Notes: generated by a model not told the origin, from the sequence alone. A DNA stretch of 64,000 nucleotides from Aptenodytes patagonicus (GCF_965638725.1 NC_134974.1:3140780-3204779); one strand, 5' to 3'. Positions 25,040 through 38,459 are shown, numbered from the stretch's first letter. A program made the numbers and translations.

Positions 25040-28000
25040 TGGTTTTCTGAAGGCAGCAAAATGTTCTCCTTCCCTTGGGTCTCTTCTGAGGTAGGCTAAA
25101 TTAAAACCTTTGGTACACAAATAAAAGACATGCTGTCCTCTTAGTAGAAGATACCCAGTCGCACAGATTCTCATTGTCAAAAGGTGCTGTAGGTAGCTAC
25201 CCAAAATGAGGTCCTTTGCATGTGCTAAGTACAGTGCATCATTAGTCATGTTGTTATATACTGTTAGTTCCCTCAAAAGACATTACTGAAGCCTAAACCT
25301 GAGGCTTAAACAGCTCATAATTACACTAAAGCTCTGGCTGATGATTGAATTAGGCTTATCTTTGCATAGATGACTTGCAGGTGTTGTGTGCACAGCTCAA
25401 GGTGATGGAGCATGCAGAAAGAGTGGGTTTATGCCTCCAGTCGCAGTTGTCCACTGAAGAGGCATCCCCATCTGTGCCCTGCACATCTGTGACAGTCAAC
25501 AGAGATATGCAGGGGGCATTGAGTCCTGCCATCCCAAGGTGAAGTGCAATACAATGAAGGGACCCCAGCACCGGGGCCAGATGTGAACATCTGCTCTGCT
25601 GATGACTGATGTTAGGTTGTGTGAGCCCCACGCTGGTAACCACATGTCCTACCTGCTAGTTGGGAAGATAGTGATGGCTTACAGCATTTGGTCTTGGGCT
25701 CTGCATAGAGAGGGTATGATCCAATGGTTAAACTTATGCTGGTTTTCAATGGTCTGTGTGCGAGCAGCATGGCTGTGCTGGAGGTTCATCTCTACTTTAA
25801 CTTCTGGCAGAAGCACTGATTGGTTCTTCTCGAGACTTCTCCAGAGGGCTGTACTCTCTGTGTCTCATCCTTTTTCCGAGCTCAATGCTCAGGAAAAGCC
25901 AGTTGCCACTTGGGCTGCAGGGATGCTGTTATTTCAATCACACTTAGGCTTACTTCTGGGTAAGAAACTTGTGTGTGAGAGAGAGAGAGAGAGAGAGATG
26001 TTTGGTCCATGCACTATTCACAGAAAAGCCCAACCTTCAGTGTTCAAATCCTCCTTCCTCTTCCTTGCCCAGTCCTTGTCCCCCCACCCTCCCTATCCTA
26101 CAATTCTACATCCCCTCTTCCAACCTCACATGCCCCCTCCTTGGCTGGTTGTATCCACAGGTGCCCTAAAGTCTCTGCTCTCCCGTATGCAGTGAAGCAT
26201 ATGGCACATCCTGGACAGACCTATCTCTCCTAGTATGAGATTCGTCTGCTCTCAGGGACTGAGACAGGGACTCTACATATGAATCTTTATTGCTTCAAGG
26301 AAGGAGGCAGATCCCTTGCTTCTCTCCGCTCCTCTCTCACCAGGGCACAGGAAAAGAAGCACAGCCCACCACAACCTACCAGTGCTGTTTGCTCCTTGAA
26401 GACCAAACCCACAGCCACACACCCTGGGCAGACAGAAGTCTTCTCTAAGCAGGCGTGGTGGTTTGAACCATGAAGCCCAAAGTCTATGCCTGTCAGAGCC
26501 ACCCACGGTGCAGAGCACAGCAGAGGGCTGAAAGGGCCAAGTGCAACCGCAAGATCTGGTGAGGACTCAAGAACTGGAGACAGACAAAGAACTTGGACCC
26601 ATCTGCTAACATGAAGTCATCTTATCACCTGATTGCAAAGCCAGAGAGCTGGGAGAGCATTTGAATGGCTGCTGCTGCTGCCGCAGTGATAAATTAGATC
26701 ACTTTGAGAGCACTTTAGAGCTGGATGGAAAATTCAGTTGCTCTCCTGCCAATTTCATCCTGTAAGTGGAATTAACATTTGCTTTAGCTGCACTCTCCAG
26801 CCACGAGCAAGTGTCCCTTGTGCACTGTCTCCAAGGGATTTTGCTCTCTGGGAACTGTGTGTATCTGAACCAGCAGAAAGCAGGCAGAGGAGAGACCTTG
26901 CTGCATGCACAGCACCAAGGGGAGCACCACGGGAACCGGAGCCCATTTTGGCCTTAGTGCCTCAGACAACTTGGACCTGGGTCTGAAAAGCAAGGTTTGA
27001 CCACCTGTGAGGCAGTGGCTTGTGTTTGTTTTTTTCCTAGGAGGTGGGTGAAAAGAGCTGCCTGGGAAGGAGGTTTGGAAAGTTGAAGGGGAGATCAGGC
27101 ATTGGAAGCAGCAGCCATGCTCCATCAGAAGAGAGGTAAGTGAGTGTTCCCCACCACGGTGGGATTTTTAAAGCCCAAGTTGACACTTAATGAAGAAAAA
27201 AAACCCTCGCTCTGCCTCCAGATGACACAAGACCTGGACGTGATTTGATTTGCTGGCTCACAATGCGCAGGAGACCTGATGTTGGAAAGAGGCCTCCGGC
27301 TTTGACATCTATGAAACAGAGCAGCAGGAGAGCTCCAGGGAGGCAGCGCACACCAGGCAGTCCCTGACACCCTTCCTCCTGCCACATGCCACCTGTCTTG
27401 GGGCACTCAGGCCAGGTTTTATGCCTGAAATGATGAAGGAGGCAGAATCAGAGAAGGGAGACAGGTCAAAATAGCTGGGGTTCCCAGGCATGGGGACTGT
27501 TTTGCAAGGAGTGAGGAGACCATTGGCTTGAGCTGGAGCACAAGAAATACATCTCCATCCTGAGACTGGAAAAAGAAAGTGCAGAAAGGGACACAGAGCT
27601 CCTAAAGTATGAAGCACTGGGAGCCAGTGTAGATTTATGAGGCTTGGTGTCCAAGTGTAATGCCTGTCCCTCTGTTCAGGGGATGTGCTCTTCCTTGCAA
27701 GATGCAAGAACAGAAATTCCCAGATGAACTACAAAATGTATGGGAACTTGATTTAAGAAGTAACCTTAACAGCTATCAGTATGTTTAAATCAACCCTTTT
27801 TTCCTTTCAAATGTTTCACAAAGCTGGACTGGCCCAAGTGCAAATGGTCATTTCTGGTAGAGTCTGGAGTAACAGAACTGAGTGGGAGAAGCCCCCTTTT
27901 TTGGCAGAGGATTCCTACCTAGCACTTGGTAAACCTTTCAGGAAGAACCCTGCTTGCCTTCAGTATTGCAGGCTCAGAAGCTGTTCTGTGAGCAGGCTGG

Positions 28001-31000
28001 TGAGGGACAAGCACAAGGTGGTGCTGTCGCCCCTCTGCAAGGGGTCTGCCTGACCCCTTTTTCTGGTGGTGAGGTGTACAAGACTTGGCATGTAATGGAG
28101 CTGCAAGGAGTTTTGTAAATCTGTTTCCTGCTTTGTATCCAGGAACATGTCTTTATTTTCCTGGAATATATCAGTTTTTGTTCTTGGCTTGTCCCCGGAA
28201 GCAATGTCAGCCTTGTCTCTGAAAAACATGGGGTGGATCTGTGGCACATGATGATAAAGGCTTGCTTCTCTCCACCCAGGTGCTGGGATTTCTCCCATCA
28301 GCAGAGAGGGTCAGACAGTTCAGGGGAATGTCCAACAGATGAACAGCACCTAAGCAAGCCTGCTTTCCCACTGGCTTTGAAAGGATTGCAGGGGATTTGC
28401 TCAGAGCTTCTCTACCAGGTTTGATCCCACCCTACACATCAAGCCAAAGGGAGTGTGTCCCTTCATCAGTAAAAGCTGATGAGAGAGCCCGTGGCTCTTT
28501 ACAGCTGAGACAAGTTTAGGGGTCTCAGGAATTGGTGTGTTTTCCACTGCCCAGTGAGAAACAGTGAGCGGCACTGATGGCCAGGACAAGGTAAGACATC
28601 TCTGGTGGCTTCAGCCTGGGCCAGTCCACTCCATTGAAGTGAAGTGGGTTTGGGCAACCCTACTGGTATGAGCAGGACCCTGGTATCTTGAGGTCAGTGG
28701 CATCTGACTGGGGCATTTCCCAAACACGGTACAGGCAGGAGCTGGTCCTCTCTACCACAGGACAGGGTGTGCAGTCTCCCATGTTAACCTATGATGCTGT
28801 CCCCCTGCAGATACTAATGCAATGTGAAGGCTGTTCCAGGCTTTTGCTAAAACCTCTGCCTAATTTATAGCCTAAATGTACTCATCAGCTCATTTGGTTT
28901 TGCTCTGAAACATTTTTCACATTTCATATTTGAAGGATCCTGGGTATAAGGCACCTGCTTAACTTCAGGCAGCGTAAGAAGCACCAATACATTTGATAAT
29001 TAAATGTTTGCTGCCACCTAATTGTCCCTTATTACACATATTCTTTGAGCCGAAAGCCTGCCTACTGGCACTCTCCCCAGAGTGCTGAGCTTCAAAGAGA
29101 GCTGGAAAAGAGTTTCTTTTCTTAAAGCACAGTATATATTTAAAATGGAGCCATCTCCAAAACTGTCAGGAAACAGATAAAGAAATTGAGAGAATAGCAA
29201 ACCCAGTGGGCTAATTATAAACAGTCAAATATAGAAAAAAAGCAGATTGCAGCAAGCTGATAAAATTACAACAGCAGTAACTCTGAAAGAGCTAGCACTT
29301 ACCTACAAACACCAGAGCACTCCGATAAGCATGATCTCAGCTCTAATCATAATTTTCATCTGCAGATCTGAAAATCTGGCCTCTTTGTGCTGGCAGGATG
29401 ATACGGATCTGTATCCAGAGATCAGCTGCAGTCATCAGCTTGACTTCAGGCTAAAACCAGAGGCGATCTGGCCTCATGAGTGAGTTTCCAACCACCTCTG
29501 TGCCTCAGGCTGGCTTTTCCCTGGATTTGAAAGTCCACCCTGTTTTGAGCGCTGTCCCCTGTAGGGTTGGATACAACCTGCCCGCCTTTGCTGCTGCTCA
29601 GCTCTGCATCTTGCCTGCTTGCAGAAATCCCAGGACGAATGCAGAGGGTTGAATGAACTCTACGTGCTGGCAACGCTGCAGCCACCTGGTGGGTTCACGC
29701 TTCTCCATCATACGTACCGAGCAAACAGTTGCATTTACACAGGCTTTCGGCAAGGGAAGCAGTGTTTTCTCAGCTATAAATACAAATACATTCAAGGCAG
29801 TTAAGATTTTTTTAAAGCACGAGCAGCCTGTGTGTGCAAGCAACTCTATTTTCAGCTGCACCAACTAAGAAAGGTTTTGTAGTACTTTTAGTTGAACTTT
29901 CTGGTTGCTGTATTTTCTCCTTAGTTTTTAGCCTGTCTTGAGAAAATGAGATTTATGCACAAATAGGGGGTGTGTGATTGGGGAAGCTCATCCGAGCAGG
30001 TCATGGAGGGCGAATTAAACCCTAGTTATGGGGTCAATGGGGTGTCTGTAGGACTGTTTCTGAGACTCCACAGAAAGGATGTGAGCCATCAGCAATCCTG
30101 GGACGTTACTCCAGGGAATGGGATACATCTGCTTGAATTTCAGCATCCAAACCTTGGAGATCGGTGTCTGAGCAGTGCAGGGTGGTGGAGAGCAGAGGGC
30201 ACCTCCTGAAGGTGAGTCAGCTCATGCTGGGACAGGTGTCTACTGCTGTGGGAATCATTCCTGTTTCTTGCCACTGGCTATAAAGGGACCAAAAACTGAT
30301 GAGCTCATTGGAGACATCTACTTTGTGGTTGTCTAAATTTGGATAGATGACTCTCACCAGTGGGCTTGACAGCGCTAGTGATGAGGGTTCAGCACAGCTT
30401 CTGTATCACTACAGGAGGGGTGGCAAGAGGCATTGAGGCTCTGAAATTGGCTCTACGCAGACTGGGAATCACAATGCTCCTGAGGATGGGCACTGGGATG
30501 TAGTGGGATTAGCACATCTGTATTGGAAAATTAAACATGCCTGGGACAACTCTTAGGTATGGAGGCTAAATTGTAATGGTGGGGTTTGTATCTATGCCAT
30601 TAAACTCTCTTCAGAGTAGGATGTCCCCAGCCAGAGCCTCTTGGGAACAGTCCCTCCCCTGTGCCTGGAAATTATTTGAGAGGGAGCTGGCTAGCATGGC
30701 ATGGCATGACCAAAAACATGCTGGAAACTGTTTAAATGATGTAGTACTGAGGATGACAGAGTCCCTGTGCCAAGGAACATCTGACACTCCTTAATTTACT
30801 AGTGGAGGTGGAAGCACAAGGCTGCACTTCAAGTAGGGGAGTGGTATTTGCCAGGCTGGGAGCTGTGGACTCCCTCTGGCACCCAAAACACAAGCGTCAT
30901 CTGCATCACATCTTTTAAAAGGCCCAACTTTTGGGAGTATCTGGTGGGAGCAGATTCACGGTTTGAGGCTCTCCTCCAAACATTTTGGTTGCAGTAAGCC

Positions 31001-32157
31001 CTTCTTGTAAGAGCAGCAGAAATTGATTCTGGCTTAAATTTTTCACAGCAAACAGCAAAACATCCCCAAATGGAGACCTCACGCTCTTCTTCCTACCTGC
31101 TTTCCCTTCCTTCAAAGGGAGCGTTTTGCTGCCCTCTCCTGTCCAAAGGCAGGCAGAAAAGGCGCCGGACCGTTTGTAAATATGCTTTCAGGTCTCTGGG
31201 TGGAAAGGGAAAAATCGCAGTGTAATGTTTGAGGGCTCCACCGGCCCCACAGCAGCCAGGAGAGTGCCCAGGGCATTTTTACTTTTGCCTCGATGCATCT
31301 CCCTTGCAGGCATCCCCACGCTGGCTGGCGGGGCTGACATCCTCAGCCTACCTGGAGCCGTGGCACACCACAAAGCTAAAACCTGGCAGTGACAACATGC
31401 AGCCAGGACATGACTGCACCTACCAAACTCACCTTTGGGTGGAAAAATCCAGCTTCCTCTGGCTGTAGCAAATGATATGATAAAGCTGTTCCCTAGATGT
31501 CTGCCCCTGCCGTGCTCTGAGAATGAGACTGAAGCATCATATTGACTTGAGAAACGGCCAGATAAGGGCTTTATCTGGGATGTCTCAGTCTGAGAAGAGA
31601 AACTGAAGCATGTTTCTATCTGGACATCCCACCCTGGTCTTCAGGGGCTGCCTGCCTGGATCCTCAACCAGTTTGCACTGATACCGGCCCTGCCTTGCTA
31701 TCATGTTCCTTAGGTGACAATCTCCTCCAACCACAAGAGAAGAAGAAAGTAATTGCTTATCAGGTCAAACCTGTCGCATCATTCAAGGGACCTTCCATTG
31801 CTTTGTCGATTCCAGTAGTAAGGGATGTTGCAATGATGCATCCTGAGGATATTCAACTTGTATTAATTGCTAGACGGTGAACGGCTGGGAGACTGATGCT
31901 CTCCAAAAGGCCTTTAGGAAAAACAGGTGGATTTTTCTAGGCACTGACAGACGCTGCTACACCTGTGACATCTGGACTCTGGCTGAGAAACTCCAGGGAA
32001 AGGTGGACAAATGCAGGAAAATGACCCTATTGTAAGAGCCAAATTACTGCCCTCGAGCACTGGAGATGAGCTGGGTGCCTGCAGAGACATCAGGTATTAA
32101 ACACAAAATGATGCAGTCTGGCCACAAGTATAAAACCAGCCATAGAATTTTACAGAG
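25040..32157. other. No gene recognised; one GA microsatellite
   Basis: Seven kilobases without a supported gene. The longest frame (25602-26195 +, 197 codons) has no recognisable domain and spans the GA microsatellite. An AT-rich interval at about 28870-29250 has the look of a conserved non-coding element, but that cannot be shown from one sequence. Confidence 0.55.
25971..25998. repeat. (GT)/(GA)n microsatellite
   Basis: A short GTGTGT stretch runs directly into about eleven GA dinucleotides. Confidence 0.95.
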
Positions 32158-32930
32158 TTATTAATAAGCCCATGTATTGGCTTTCTGTGACAAGGGTTTG
32201 GTAGTGGGGGAGCTGCAGGTGTGGTTTCTGCGAGAAGATGCCAGAAGCTGCCCCCATGTTGTCAATTCTAGCCAGCTTCAAGATGGACCCACTACTGGCC
32301 AAAGCTAAGCCCATCAGTGATGTTGGTAGTGCCTCTGTGATAACATATTTAAGAAGGGGGAAAAAACTGCTGCACAACAGCAGCCAAAGAGAGGAGTGAG
32401 AATATGTGAGAGAACCAACTCTACAAGACACCAAGGTCAGTGAAGAAGGAGGGGGAGGAGGTGCTCCAGGCACCGGCACAGAGATTGCTCTGCAGCCTGT
32501 GGTGAAGACCATGGTGAGGCAGGCTGTCCCCCTGCAGCCCATGGAGGTCCACGGTGGAGCATATATCCACCTGCAGCCCATGGAGAATCCCACGCCACAG
32601 CAGGTGGATGCGCCCAAAGGAGCCTGTGACCCCGTGGAGAGCCTGTGCTGAAGCAGGCTCCTGGCAGGACCTGTGGCCCCCCACGGGGGATGCATGCTGG
32701 AGCAGTTTGTGAAGAACTGCAGCCCATGGGAAGGACCCACACTGGAGAAGTTCATGAAGGACTGTCTCCCATGGGTGGGTCCCCACACTGGAGCAGGGGA
32801 AGAGCATGAGGAGGAAGGAGTGGCAGACAATGTGTTATGAACCCCCCATTTCCTCTGCCCCTGCGCAGCTTGTGGGGAGGAGGTAGAGAAGTCAGGAGTG
32901 AAGTTGAGCCTGGGAAGAAGGGATGCACTG
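32158..32930 (+). mobile_element. ERVL-type LTR, 3'-truncated
   Basis: The sequence follows a bird ERVL-type long terminal repeat. It has a TTTCTGTGACAAGGGTTTGG segment, then ATAACATATTTAAGAAGGGG as a TATA-like region, then a purine-rich stretch, then several imperfect repeats of about 40-50 bp built on CTGCAGCCCATGG and ACTGGAGCAG (32470-32800), and GTGAAGTTGAGCCTGGGAAG at the end. The expected terminal part is missing, so no terminal CA or target duplication can be identified. No retroviral coding sequence is present. A 296-codon minus-strand frame across it is a by-product of the GC-rich repeats. The family assignment is from memory and the 5' boundary is approximate. Confidence 0.75.
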
Positions 32931-33116
32931 ATGGCGCAGGATTGTTCAGACATTAGACTTCCATCTGCTACTTTCAAAGATGCCAGAAAAGACGATTTTT
33001 CATATGTCAAGTTGCCAGGAAACTCCATCACATTGCTCATGGGCTGGGATGTAGCTTGTCATATCTGCTATCAGGACAACATTACCTTTCATTCCAACTC
33101 CAAAACAGAAGTAGAC

Positions 33117-33237
33117 TATTCAGCAGTAACTAAAACATCCCTGTGTTATCAAAGCTGTTTTGGTCACAAATCCAAAACATAGCACCATACCAGCTACTGT
33201 GAAGAAAATTAACTCTATCCCAGCCAAAATGAGTACA
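33117..33237 (-). mobile_element. ERVL-type LTR 5' fragment, inverted
   Basis: Read on the minus strand from 33237, this matches the first about 120 bp of the solo LTR at 35920. Both have a TTTTGGCTGGG start, AGAGTTAATTTTCTTC, a GTTTTGGATTTGTG block, and ACAGGGATGTTTTAGTTA followed by CTGCTGA or TTGCTGA. The remainder of the LTR is missing at the break near 33117. It has the same family as, but the opposite orientation to, the complete copy 2.7 kb away. Confidence 0.85.
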
Positions 33238-35914
33238 CTGGAAAAAGCCTGAAGAAACAAGATCTCACTTCTTAGTAAGTATCTGTAAGTTACTGTCATT
33301 TCATTGCTTTGCAATACTAGCAGCAGTTTAGGCCAGAAACATCTTCTCCCTAACACAAGAAATTCTTCAAACTCCGCCCTTGAGTCTTTTCCAAGAGAGA
33401 CGGTAGAGAAAGAAGAGATCCTTTTGCCTAAAAATAACCTTTGTTTTTCTGTTTTGTCTCAGATCTCTGAAAAATGACTGCATTTGTGAATGCTCCCTGA
33501 CAAGGTATCTTTTCTCTGACGCTTTGAAATCTGTTCTTACATCTATTAGCTTTTAGCAGTTAAAGTTCACTTGCTGACCAGCATAAATGAGTCTTGTCCC
33601 TCCAGGTGTTTCTAAATTAAGCACCAGCTACTCTTCGGGTCCTTGGGGATCCCCTCTGATCCAGGGCACTCAAAGGGCTGAGAGAGGTGAGCCCCCTTCA
33701 CTTCATTTTCTCTGGATTAGAGGCATTTTTATACCAACAGAGGCGTGATGTTGGGAGGCGGCTGTGCCTCCTGCTCCTGTGAGGCTTTCCTTGTGCTCCA
33801 TCCCTTTCAGATTGATGCCTTGTACAGACACACAGCCCGTTAGGAAGAAACTTTTGGTGAATTTGCATTAATCTCCAGTTTCCCTGTGACAGTGATATAG
33901 AAGGACAAGTGAGATCCCATATCCTAGCACACTCATTTCAGAAACCCCAGCCTCTATGCAACAGTGTTTGCTGGCAGACTTTGAGGAGAGCTGTTTCAGG
34001 TGTCAATCACGTATGCAAAAAGCTGCTATCTCATACTCTCAGTGAAGCCAGAATCAGACTCTGTCTTGCCAGAAGTGCTTTTTGATGGGTGCTGGCTGCA
34101 ATGGAGACACCATCCCACTTTAACAGCTGGAAGCTGAAGCAAGATTGGCAAAAAGGTGCACGGCTTTACCAGGGAAGCTAATGAGCTACTTCAAAAATGA
34201 CCTTATGGATTGAGTGAGTTCTCCATCATCTGGAGAGAAGAGTTCGTTGTCTTTTGAGAAGTGCTCTGATTTAATTTCTGATGACTGAGTATGGTGTCAG
34301 AGTCTCTGAAGGAGGTGCTGCAGCCCATGTTACTGTCAGACTTTATCCTTTTAATCCATTCTGACCAAAACCATCCATCTCCAAGAGATGGTTAACACCT
34401 TGGAAGTGATGAGTGTGTTCAGAGCACCTTCATATTCCTGGAGGACAAAGCAGACAGGAACTGCTTGCAAGCTTTCAGGATCCCAGAGCAGCTGGCGGAC
34501 CTAGAGCTGCTCAGGCTACAAATTTGTCTGAGATGAGATAAGGGCTTGCCACCCAACAAGGTCAAGGAGGAACCTATGAAGCCAGAGTGGGGGAGCAGCC
34601 ACAGGGACCTTGCCATGAGGTAAAGGAGTAATTGGGCATTGCCATTATACATTTTGGATCCCTCAAGCTTCATCCCAGTCAGAAACACCTCCATTGCTCC
34701 TGGGAAAATGATACTTGCTCCAGTGGAAGATCCTTCTAGATCTACCACGCACAGCTGGATGTGTGTCTAGCCTCCACGTCATCCCAGGACATAAGCTTCC
34801 TAGCCCAAACAACCCTTTCTGCCTATAACAACCCTACTGCCAGTAACGTTGTTATAACCGTGAGTTATGGCGTTGTCCTCTGAAGCCACTTGGTTCTCCC
34901 CTGTTATATCATAATTGCTCAAAGTACTGGCTAATTTGTCCATTATTATGGGGTTTATCAATTCCCCTGTTGCTGATTTGACATGCTGTGCTTAGCTCTG
35001 GCTGTTCTCATGCTCTGCTCTCTGGCAGTTTGCCAGAGCTGATGGAATCTGTGCAAGGCACAACAAGGATTTTTGGCTGACTTTTGCCTGAGACCTCCCT
35101 TGGTATGTTTTCCACCTGACTGATGCCATCCCTGGATCTTCATGACTGCAAAATTCCTTCTTTAAATAGGTTCCTGGTCCTCTCTGGAGCAATGCACACA
35201 GCAGTGGATTTATTTGGATTTTTTTTTTTTGTTCATGCTTTTGAGAGCAAATTCCCATCAGAAAACCCCATGCCCATCATTTGTAATAAAACTCTGCAGT
35301 CCCCTGGCAGGCAGCATGGTTCTGCACCATCCAGTGACAGCCAGCCCTTTGCCTTGTAAGAGATTTATTCCCTAGGACATAGAGCAGTAATCAACCGTCT
35401 CAGGACTTGAGTCTCTGGCATGTGGGTCAGGTTTAACTGGCTGGCTCCTTTCGGTGATTTTGTAGGAATTCACTGATTCTGCACTGATTTATAATATCTC
35501 GCAGACTCTCAGCTCCCATTGGTCCCTACAGTACTGTTCATGCCTTGCATAGACCTTCCATGGTACCAATGTGGATTAAGCACACAGGGATTAGAGTCAA
35601 AGGGATGTGGCAGAAAAGGCTATTTCTGTCTTGGCTCAGCTCAGCATCTGTTGAGAGCCTGATATCAAGCTGTTGTATGTTGTCTTAGCTGATGATTGTG
35701 GGTGTACAGGGAACAGGCACTAGAAGAGTTAATTGATGTGGGTTATTATTTTTAATAAGGCAGGAACCTGTGTCGTATGCATGCACTCTGGGCAAGGATT
35801 GTGCACTGCAAGGCACAGCCTGGTGTGAACCCATTTCAGAGCTGGCTGCTGCTAGTGATCGACACATGCATCCATCTCCCTTCCTCATCTGCTGCTCACC
35901 CTCATATCGTGTGA
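33238..35914. other. No gene recognised
   Basis: No gene or RNA recognised. A T-run lies at 35218-35230. Open frames are at most 109 codons with no domain. Confidence 0.55.
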
Positions 35915-35919
35915 GTCCC
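35915..35919. other. Target-site duplication, left copy (GTCCC)
   Basis: GTCCC directly abuts the TGT terminus of the solo LTR and is repeated exactly after its ACA terminus at 36511-36515. A 5-bp duplication is typical of ERVL-like integration. Confidence 0.9.
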
Positions 35920-36510
35920 TGTGCTGGTTTTGGCTGGGGTAGAGTTAATTTTCTTCATAGTAGTTAGTATGGGGCTGTGTTTTGGATTTGTGCTGGAAAC
36001 AGTGTTGATAATACAGGGATGTTTTAGTTATTGCTGAGCAGTGCTACACAGACTCAAGGACTTTTCTGCCTCTCACCCCACCCCACCAGCGAGTAGATTG
36101 GGGGTGCAGAAGAAGCTGGGAGGGGACACAGCCGGGACAGCTGACCCCAACTGACCAAAGGGATATTCCACACCATATGACGTCATGCTCAGCATATAAA
36201 GCTGGGGGAAGAAGAAGGAAAGGGGGGATGTTTGGAGTGATGGCATTTGCCTTCCCAAGTAACCGTTACATGTGATGGAGCCCTGCTTTCCTGGAGATGG
36301 TTGAACACCTGCCTGCCCATGGGAAGCAGTGAATGAATCCCTTGTTTTGCTTTGTGTGCGTGGCTTTTGCTTTACTTATTGAACTGTCCTTATCTCAACC
36401 CACGAATTTTCTCACTTTTACTTTTACAATTCTCTCCCCCACCCCACCGGGGGGGGAGTGAGCGAGCGGCTGTGTGGTGCTTAGTTGCCGGCTGGGGTTA
36501 AGCCATGACA
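35920..36510 (+). mobile_element. Solo ERVL-type LTR, complete (591 bp)
   Basis: The element begins TGTGCTGGTTTTGGCTGGG and ends GGTTAAGCCATGACA, with TG...CA termini and a perfect 5-bp duplication (GTCCC) on both sides. No internal retroviral genes adjoin it, so it is a solo LTR left by recombination between two LTRs. Its promoter parts are visible: TGACGTCA at 36178-36185 (a perfect CRE/ATF half-site palindrome), a TGCTCAGCA maf/AP-1-like site overlapping the end, and TATAAA at 36195-36200. A degenerate polyadenylation region (ATTGAA where ATTAAA would be expected) lies near 36378. The order enhancer, TATA, poly(A) supports the plus orientation. A C-run/G-run (about 36430-36460) lies near the 3' end. 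Confidence 0.93.
36178..36200 (+). promoter_or_regulatory. LTR core promoter: CRE palindrome plus TATA box
   Basis: TGACGTCA (36178-36185) lies 9 bases before TATAAA (36195-36200), inside the solo LTR. Spacing and order fit an RNA polymerase II promoter firing rightwards. Both elements are intact, so the LTR may keep promoter or enhancer activity. Activity is inferred and not shown. Confidence 0.7.
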
Positions 36511-36515
36511 GTCCC
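36511..36515. other. Target-site duplication, right copy (GTCCC)
   Basis: Exact repeat of 35915-35919, immediately after the LTR terminus. Confidence 0.9.
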
Positions 36516-38459
36516 CACTGGTGTATTTGAGATTTGCTTTTGCTACAGGCACAGTGGGGAAACACAGGAATCTGCTGGACTGAGCAGCCTCCTCTTGCCC
36601 CCATCTCCTAGGACAGGGCAGGCTTTCGCCATGCAGGCCACAGATGGTACTCAGTATCTCATTCTGCCTTTGTGCTTTCCCTCACAGCTGCTCCCTCATT
36701 TACTGAGCAAAGCCTTTCGAAGTGGCAGAAGGACACTATTTTGCCTTAATGCCATCATTAAGGGCTTGGCAAAGGTGCTCAGTCATGCACTACCAAGGAA
36801 AGATGTGATGCTGGGCTGTCCATGAGGATTGAGGAGACTGGGAACCTGCTTCCTAGAAGATGCCCTGATATTTCTACTGAAGAGGACTGTGGGCTGACTG
36901 TGAGGCTTGTGAGATCTCTACCCACACCACAAAGGTGGAGCATTGCCTCCTCTCTGAAACAGCCGAGCCCTGCTGCTTCAGGACAACAAACCTCAGCTCT
37001 GCATGCACCAGAAATGATGGCAAATGTGGCACAGAGAATCGGGTCAATAAAACCAGAATAAGCCAAAGGGAATGACAAAGACACTGGCCGAGCTGCACGC
37101 ATCCCACCCTACTGGGCAGCAGGCTGTTCTTTCTGCACTTTGATATCTGGCCTCAAGATGCCACAAAAACATCTGGTTCTTCTAATCAGCACCAGAAATG
37201 GTGTGACTGAGGAGAGCAAAATGGTGGTGCCCTTGTGATCAGCTACCAGTAGCAGATGTTGATAGAAATGCTGCAGTCTCAACACAGAGGTTGCTTTTCT
37301 GCTGCAGTGCGGAATGACTATTTTCCTCCGGAGTTTGGTCAAGGCTAGCCCAAACAGTGCTGCTGCTCTCTGTGAACAGACTGTCGATCTCCAGTAAATT
37401 TTAAAACTTTCCAAAATTTACAATTTCCAGTACAATACTCTATCAGGTCATTCTGCTAATGATAAATAGGAAAAAAAGAAAAAGAAAAAAAAAGAACTTA
37501 GAGAGGAACTTGAAGTAAAAAGCTACGAAGTTGCTTCATTTCAAAGAGTGGATCATTCATTGAATCTTGGCGACAGAAAGGCTGGGGACATGCAAGGCTG
37601 GAAAGCTTTGGTTTGCAGAATAACCCACTCTCAGAAGTCAGGGCACTGCTATTTAAACAACAAACATCTCACGTGCAATCCCATGCTCCCCTCGTAAATA
37701 GTGGCCATGGGCTTGCAAGGGCTGCTTCTCTTCCTTTGTGCTGTCAGTGCAGAAGAGTATCAGCCTTGAAATGCCATTACTGGAAAGGCAAAACTGTAGA
37801 AGAATATAACAATGAACTTGGAAGAGCCTTGCTGGATGCTGTCCCCAGGCTATGAGAAATGTAGCAAGCAACCTGTCAGAAGATGACACAGAAAGGAGGG
37901 CAGCCAAGGCAGCCTGCAAGGCAAATACGGAAGCTGAGGGCACAGTCAGTGAAGGATTTGGATGCTGGCAGAGAGCTGCACCTTTGCAATGGGCTGATGC
38001 CCGCAGTCAGAGGTGTGAATGCAGCTGCTGAGCATGCGACAGCCTTGCTGGAGAACAGGTTTCAGACTTGTCCATCTTTGTGACGCACCGTCCTGATGGT
38101 GGGGAGAACTCATAGGTCTGTCCTGTGGGCTAGGACTCTTGCAAATGGAAATGTCTAAATGCAGGTCTCTCCACACACAGGAAACATGGCTATTTTCTAT
38201 TAAATGCCATGTCTCTCAGGCAGCATCCACCTGCGATCCTGCTCTGAGGGATCTGCACCACCATGAAAGCCTGTGTTTCTCTTTGAGGGATGTTCTCCCT
38301 TCCTGCTGCTGCATTAGCAATTTTAGGTGCCCGCTCGGCTGCCGAGGCGAGCAGCTCTGGTGCCGCTGCGATCCACAGTGGAGCGCTCCAGCGCGCTGTA
38401 CGAGGGGGTCTCCTGTAACTCTGCTGGCTCGATCAGGGAGCAATGACATCTACCTGGCA
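36516..38459. other. No gene recognised
   Basis: Nothing recognised up to the CR1 ORF1 fragment. An A-rich tract lies at 37470-37495. Open frames are short and without domains. The GC- and CpG-richer stretch at 38330-38430 may belong to the 5' part of the CR1 element that follows. Confidence 0.5.

Noticed and set aside
25602..26195. 197-codon plus-strand frame
   Set aside because: Passes through a GA microsatellite that yields an Arg-Glu run, with no domain. Not supported as a gene.
32150..33040. 296-codon minus-strand frame
   Set aside because: Runs antisense through the ERVL-type LTR and its GC-rich internal repeats. No domain, so it is a shadow.
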